DNA of 64,000 bases from Bacteroidota bacterium (lineage in GTDB: Bacteria; Bacteroidota; Bacteroidia; Bacteroidales; JABHKC01): positions 21,810-85,809 of the forward strand of contig JABHKC010000158.1 of assembly GCA_018692315.1 (NCBI GenBank). The letters are read 5' to 3'. A program made the translations under genes and the position numbers. Each line of letters opens with the position of its first letter. The first letter of the stretch is position 1. The notes under the pieces are model-generated. The model searched no databases and was not told where the DNA came from. It worked only from the letters and a program-made list of their open reading frames with translations. Shown here one piece after another: positions 60,601 through 64,000 of the stretch.

Positions 60601-63373
60601 AATCTAATAACAATTCTAAAGTTGTTAATGATGTAGCATCTACATTACAAGTAAATGCACTTGATTGATGTGTAGTGTTAATATTCCAAGCTTGGTCGGC
60701 TGTAGTACCACCTAAGGCAGAACCACCTGTCCAATCTGTGTTAGCAGCACTTCCTTTAAAACTAAATTTACCTGCATTAAATGTGGCTAAAGCATTTGCT
60801 CCATAATCATATCCAAAACTTGTGGTAGTATTTCCTAATTCAAATTCTCCAACTATTTCGTCAATTCCTGAAGTTGTAATTGAAATTGAAACTCCATCGT
60901 TTGAAGCATCACTATCAGCAGGCAAATCAGCAACAGCAATACATTCATATGTTCCCGCTCCACTAAAATCAGCAGTAGTTGTAAATGAATAAGTAAGTGT
61001 ATCTCCTGCTTGAATTGTACTTGCAACAGTCTCCGTAACATAATTTGAACCATTATCTAAAGAATATCTTAAATCAAAATTAGATACCGATGTTACTCCA
61101 TAATTTTTTACTTCAACTGTTACAACTTCATTATTTGCTAAATTACAAGCAGTTGACAAAGGTGTTACCCAAGATAAAACACCAATATCATTAACATTCG
61201 CAACTTCTACTATATTGATATTATCAAATGCAAATCCATCATATGAATTATTTGAGGCATCTGCTCCAAAAACAAATCTGAATTTAACATTTGGTTCACC
61301 TGCAAGAACAGCTAATTCAGCATTTATACCAACCCAAGAATTTGTGTTGGTATAGGCATAAGTAGCTCCTGACCAATCTAAAGCAACGCATGCAGAAGTA
61401 GCCCATGTTTGTCCTCCGGTTCCGCTTAAAATATTTTCCCAGTTTGATCCTCCATCAATAGAGTATTGCACCGAGGCGGCATCGAAATCATCCTCTGTAT
61501 TAACACTAAAACTGAACTGGAAAGAAGGCAATATTAAATTCGTAAAATCGAAACATGGACTTTCAACATAAGATTGCTCATTATTATTATAAAAAGTATT
61601 TAAGCCAGTCATCCATACATTTGTTCCATAACTTGTATAGTTAATAACATTTCCATTAGGAGCACCTAACTCCCATGTAGATAGTTGACCACCAGATAAC
61701 CAATAATGAGTAGATTCAAAACTTTGATTGTAAGGATTAGCATTATCAACTACAATAGTTGGTAAAGAAACAATTGTTTCAGTAAAGGCATCATTTGTAT
61801 TGTCTGCATCATTAACTAATGTTGTTGTTACAACAACGGTATGATATGCAACAGTTGAAAAATCTACTCCGGTAAATGTATGAGTATAAGAACCTCCTGC
61901 TGCAATATTCACAGCTGTAACATTGTCTGAACTTCCAGCTCCATCAACAGTGTAGCTAATATCAAAATCAGTTACAGCTGCAACACCAAAGTTAAAAACT
62001 GTAACGACCATATCTTCCGAGCTTCCTAAACCACAGCTACTTGTAGGAGAGACAATATCAATTACTCCAATATCTAATGCTAATTTTTCACGAACAATTA
62101 AATTATCAATAAATGCAACATTTCCTGGGGCACTTACAGCCTCACTATATTTATTACATGCCTGTAGTTCCAAAGTGAAACTCTGACCTGCATAAGTATC
62201 AAGATCAAATGTTAAGCTTGCAAATGAATCACCTGTTGGAGTAGTTGGATTAAAATTTGAATTTCCATTAATATCTGCAACTTGGGTTCCATTTACCAAA
62301 ACTCTGAACCAACTATAAGTCGGACCATTTTGATAAATTTGTTTCAAATCTAAAAGTAATTCACATGTTGCTATTTGTGTAGCATCAACATTACATGCAT
62401 ATCCAGAAGCATGGTGGTCTGTATTGTCGTTCCAAGCATTACTTTCAGTAGTTCCGAAAGCAGTACCAGTCCAACCACCAATACCTGCACCTTCTAAACG
62501 AAGAACAAATTCTCCGCCCATATCGTAAATTGAGGCATTAGATTCTGCATTTGTAACTAATTGCAAATCGCTTGAACCACTACCAAATCCTTCAGTAAAT
62601 GGGGCAACATCTGTAATAGTTATAGTTGTATATGTGGTAACTGTCCATGAAATTGCGTCATTTGAATTATCTGCATCGCCTGTTAAATCAACATAAGCAT
62701 TTATTACATAATCTCCGATAGCGGAAAAATCAACCGCAGTGAAAGAATAATTTTCAGATGCTCCAGCAGCTAATGTTTGGTTATAAGTTTCAGTAACAAC
62801 AGATCCGCCATCAATTGTATAGTTTACTGTAAATCCGGTTGCATCTTGATTACCATTATTTACTAATTCCACGGTAATCATTTGATTTGCATCATTATCG
62901 CACATTGCCATGCCTGGAGATGACCAGGAATTCACTGCAATATCGAAATTTGAAGGTATTGGACAAGTAACTGTTACACCTGTTGAAACTCCAGATGGGG
63001 TTTCAGTAATTATAACATTTCCACTTGCATCTGTACCGTCATACAAAACGATGTTACCATCTGCGTCTTCAATATAATATCCAAAATTATCGGAAGTAAA
63101 AGCAAATTGTCCCAGTGTGAACGAAGTTGTTAGTACCTCACCATCTGAAACGGAAAAAGTAAATGATGTCTCTGAACCACTTAATAGTGTCAAATCAGCA
63201 GCATTTGAATGTGCAACTCCATCAACATTAACTGTTACAGTACTTCCAAACCATCCAAAAGCAGTTGCATCTTTAAGCACAATAGTGTAATCGCATGCCA
63301 TTGAATTCCAAGCAATTAAAGCAACAAATGCTAAAGAAATAAGAATTTTTTGTAATTCGTTTTTCATAATCAT
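57608..63373 (-). CDS. Large T9SS-secreted multidomain adhesin-like protein
   Basis: A 1,921-residue protein, with the start at ATG 63373 or 63367 (MIMKNELQK). The signal peptide ends near 'WNSMAC'. CARDB-like modules follow, each with 'CxLxxxxxVxVxVxNxG' ('SSCGLGSSEDMVVTVFNFG', 'NNEVVTVEVKNYG', 'TSEVV'-like forms). Two copies of a jelly-roll module with 'NGPxYSWFRVL(L/V)NGTQ' occur near residues 300-430 and 880-1005, and MAM-like modules near 545-740. Near residues 1545-1700 is a duplicated 'GWSIFSTFLDI...VYWP...GEGYQAKM' domain. The last about 80 residues ('YQNAPNPVNETTTISFYL' to 'GTKQFTIE') are a type A sorting domain. It is probably a surface adhesin or glycan-binding protein. No catalytic motif is evident. 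A paralogous C terminus lies just upstream. Confidence 0.85.
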   Translation of the reverse strand: MIMKNELQKILISLAFVALIAWNSMACDYTIVLKDATAFGWFGSTVTVNVDGVAHSNAADLTLLSGSETSFTFSVSDGEVLTTSFTLGQFAFTSDNFGYYIEDADGNIVLYDGTDASGNVIITETPSGVSTGVTVTCPIPSNFDIAVNSWSSPGMAMCDNDANQMITVELVNNGNQDATGFTVNYTIDGGSVVTETYNQTLAAGASENYSFTAVDFSAIGDYVINAYVDLTGDADNSNDAISWTVTTYTTITITDVAPFTEGFGSGSSDLQLVTNAESNASIYDMGGEFVLRLEGAGIGGWTGTAFGTTESNAWNDNTDHHASGYACNVDATQIATCELLLDLKQIYQNGPTYSWFRVLVNGTQVADINGNSNFNPTTPTGDSFASLTFDLDTYAGQSFTLELQACNKYSEAVSAPGNVAFIDNLIVREKLALDIGVIDIVSPTSSCGLGSSEDMVVTVFNFGVAAVTDFDISYTVDGAGSSDNVTAVNIAAGGSYTHTFTGVDFSTVAYHTVVVTTTLVNDADNTNDAFTETIVSLPTIVVDNANPYNQSFESTHYWLSGGQLSTWELGAPNGNVINYTSYGTNVWMTGLNTFYNNNEQSYVESPCFDFTNLILPSFQFSFSVNTEDDFDAASVQYSIDGGSNWENILSGTGGQTWATSACVALDWSGATYAYTNTNSWVGINAELAVLAGEPNVKFRFVFGADASNNSYDGFAFDNINIVEVANVNDIGVLSWVTPLSTACNLANNEVVTVEVKNYGVTSVSNFDLRYSLDNGSNYVTETVASTIQAGDTLTYSFTTTADFSGAGTYECIAVADLPADSDASNDGVSISITTSGIDEIVGEFELGNTTTSFGYDYGANALATFNAGKFSFKGSAANTDWTGGSALGGTTADQAWNINTTHQSSAFTCNVDATSLTTLELLLDLKQSYLNGPGYSWFRVLLNGTQISDVNGTSDFHPLTENSDPYSTIYFDLTGYEGTEFILSLESANKYDDNRASVRNLIIREKLATDAGVVGFVSPISDCGLTGTQDVTVSVKNYGTSIIMGGLDVTYQIDGIFVTETISSNIFAGSTFDYTFTQGVDFSTFGGVGTYVFNAWVDSTFDSYEENNEFLGHVVDYFDHDFGAGAYNESFEVSEPLGWATEDINNDGIDWLRFFNTQNAQDGDYSYGFDFSTGSANDWLFTQCFQLDATETYQISFWYNSYLSTTNKDLYVKMGTAQNAAGMNTDLLFFDNVNTSDVYEFANTMFTVPSSGTYYFGWKTFGNSTFSAEYMLIDNIEIKTVTPPDVEITALLAPVSACEFTNSEVVSVTVTNNGPGDIDLGTVIPLSYELGGNTVTENYTLTSDFTSTSSFTYSFIATADLSALSTDYDFDITVAYEFDNNTGNDTKSYTVQSFGYPTVTFTGFNGVGYCVGDAAVTLVGDPLGGTFSGTGISGDQFDPAVAGVGTFDIQYDYTDVNACASFDLQSVIVSDPIVDLGTDITTLNVATVVLDAGANANFTYLWSTGETTQTITGLDFGVYSVTVTENGCSVSDDIEIILGTVVQNIDLPIGWSIFSTFLDITDDISTVFASVESEIVIMKNDGGGVYWPIWSINAIGDMVIGEGYQAKMATSQVVTLEDTALVPEETMLSFIEGYNTIAYLRQSAADVEDMMTSIVGLIVIVKNESGSVYWPQYNFNNLGDLIPGKGYKIKLTAATNFYYPANDVVTKSSIIPTETFYYNSVNITENNMVVGFPETIWGDLVNSGDEIGIFDENGKIVGSSVISSNYSAVTIWADDFTTEQKDGLNVGEQYSIKVWNQSQNKEYSVGVKTWIEGSEFYANDAISIVGKLHVISDIDDSYVLYQNAPNPVNETTTISFYLPEDSYVNLEIFNSIGEIVVKLVSQDFNAGEQSVEFNAKDIAAGSYFYKLSTNNFVGTKQFTIE

Positions 63374-63634
63374 ATAATTTTAAAATTTAGTTAGCCAATG
63401 TAAATATTAATATTTAATCTCCAAAATTTTATTCACTTAATTTTTATTTAAGGAGCAAAAGTATTAAATTAATTCTAATTTTAAAAATAATATTAATAAT
63501 CAAAAATAATTTAATGCTTATTATAATCGCCTAAAACATAAATATTCCTTAATATATTTAATGCTTTATATTTATTATCAATAAAATAGTATTGCTGAAT
63601 TAAAAAATAATGCATTAAAATATATCACAAAAAA
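63374..63634. other. Intergenic region upstream of the large adhesin gene
   Basis: Very AT-rich DNA (stretches over 80 percent A+T by eye) without genes. It contains a candidate promoter for the adhesin (63456-63485) and ends at the terminator of the next minus-strand gene. Confidence 0.55.
63456..63485 (-). promoter_or_regulatory. Candidate promoter of the large adhesin gene
   Basis: On the minus strand, TACTTTTG (63463 to 63456) matches the -7 motif TAnnTTTG, and TTTA (63485 to 63482) lies 18 bp upstream at the -33 position (3 of 4 bases). The leader to the start codon would be about 75 bases. Confidence 0.45.
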
Positions 63635-63665
63635 AAACACCTGTACGAAATTCGCACAGGTGTTT
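63635..63665 (-). terminator. Hairpin terminator of the terminal T9SS gene
   Basis: AAACACCTGTACGAA at 63635-63649 pairs with TTCGCACAGGTGTTT at 63651-63665 with one mismatch. On the minus strand it is followed by a run of T, 22 bp past the stop codon at 63688. Confidence 0.8.
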
Positions 63666-63687
63666 CTTTTAATGTTTTAACTTATGA

Positions 63688-64000
63688 TTATTTTTCAATA
63701 TTCATTTGTTTTGTAGCTACAAAATTGTCGGTAATAATTTTATAGAAGTATGATCCTGAAGATAAATCTTTAGAGTCGAATTCTATAGTGTGTTTACCGG
63801 CTTCGTAGTCTTGAGATATAATCTCTTCTACAAACTCACCCAAAATATTGTAAATATTCATTTTTACATTTGTCGATTCTGGTAAGTAGAAGCTAATTGT
63901 AGTAGTTTCTGAATATGGATTTGGAATATTCTGATCTAAAGAATAGGTATCAAAATTACCAATTATCATATTTTTTACAATACTTATTTTATTGTCGGAA
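63688..64000 (-). CDS. T9SS-secreted protein, C-terminal part (runs off the window)
   Basis: The frame is open from the stop at 63688 to the window edge (about 103 residues), so this is the 3' end of a longer gene. A methionine occurs at 63969, but codons upstream remain open and in character ('SDNKISIVKN'). It contains a type A T9SS sorting domain: 'LDQNIPNPYSETTTISFYLP', 'KMNIYNILGEFVEEII', 'DLSSGSYFYKIITDNFVATK'. That domain closely resembles the end of the adjacent 1,921-residue adhesin ('NAPNPVNETTTISFYLPE', 'AAGSYFYKLSTNNFVGTK'), so the two genes are probably paralogues or share a recombined sorting domain. Confidence 0.88.
   Translation of the reverse strand, partial: SDNKISIVKNMIIGNFDTYSLDQNIPNPYSETTTISFYLPESTNVKMNIYNILGEFVEEIISQDYEAGKHTIEFDSKDLSSGSYFYKIITDNFVATKQMNIEK

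Overview
The window is AT-rich chromosomal DNA from a Bacteroidota bacterium. The evidence is direct: many secreted proteins end in type IX secretion (T9SS) sorting domains, there is a PorP/SprF protein, the ssb-gldE-gldD block is present, an MlaEF/LptB set and a DUF349 protein are present, and several genes are preceded by the Bacteroidota promoter motif TAnnTTTG. The presence of pyrI beside pyrB and the style of the secreted proteins fit a Bacteroidales/Marinilabiliales-like free-living or sediment organism, but genus cannot be read from this sequence. No rRNA, tRNA, CRISPR array, prophage or intact insertion sequence was seen. Layout: 0-8 kb holds an SRPBCC protein, a large secreted papain-like peptidase, and a PorP/SprF + type-B sorted SprB-like protein + short PKD-like protein group. 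8-18 kb holds a lipoprotein prolyl oligopeptidase, a deoxynucleoside kinase, an ECF sigma/membrane protein/DUF4097-like envelope-stress style operon, a T9SS-secreted nuclease and two tandem T9SS proteins. 17.5-18.8 kb is a Panacea (DUF4065) toxin-antitoxin operon whose toxin gene is split by a 120-bp palindromic miniature element. 19-25.4 kb holds a FadL porin and a RiPP-like group: PqqD protein, HprK-like ATPase, Ser/His signal peptidase and ABC exporter, facing a nucleotidyltransferase gene across an 18-bp near-palindrome that carries a promoter-like motif on each strand. 25.4-29.2 kb holds a T9SS peptidylarginine-deiminase-like enzyme, a rhomboid protease, a class IV aminotransferase and YqgE. 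29.3-35.3 kb is an exopolysaccharide segment (Wza-like lipoprotein, Wzc-like tyrosine kinase with a Gly-Tyr repeat tail, a glycosyltransferase fusion) with recR embedded. 35.3-50.1 kb is mostly core functions on the minus strand: phosphopantetheinyl transferase, gldD, gldE, ssb, pyrI, pyrB, a LiaF-like protein, purC (plus strand), mlaF/mlaE, lptB, two outer-membrane proteins and a DUF349 protein. 50.6-64 kb holds a second T9SS deiminase, a polyferredoxin, alaS, an M23 peptidase, a 57-residue YxxP peptide gene, a 1,921-residue T9SS adhesin with internal duplications, and the 3' end of another T9SS protein. The secreted proteins depend on T9SS components (PorP/SprF, GldD and GldE here, the core elsewhere) for export and surface attachment; the Wza/Wzc genes would supply the surface polysaccharide; MlaEF and LptB maintain the outer membrane. 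The most unusual observations are the MITE-split Panacea toxin, the RiPP-like export cluster without an obvious precursor or cyclase, the YxxP small ORF, the glycosyltransferase fused to a degenerate phosphoglycosyltransferase tail, and two different secreted deiminases.
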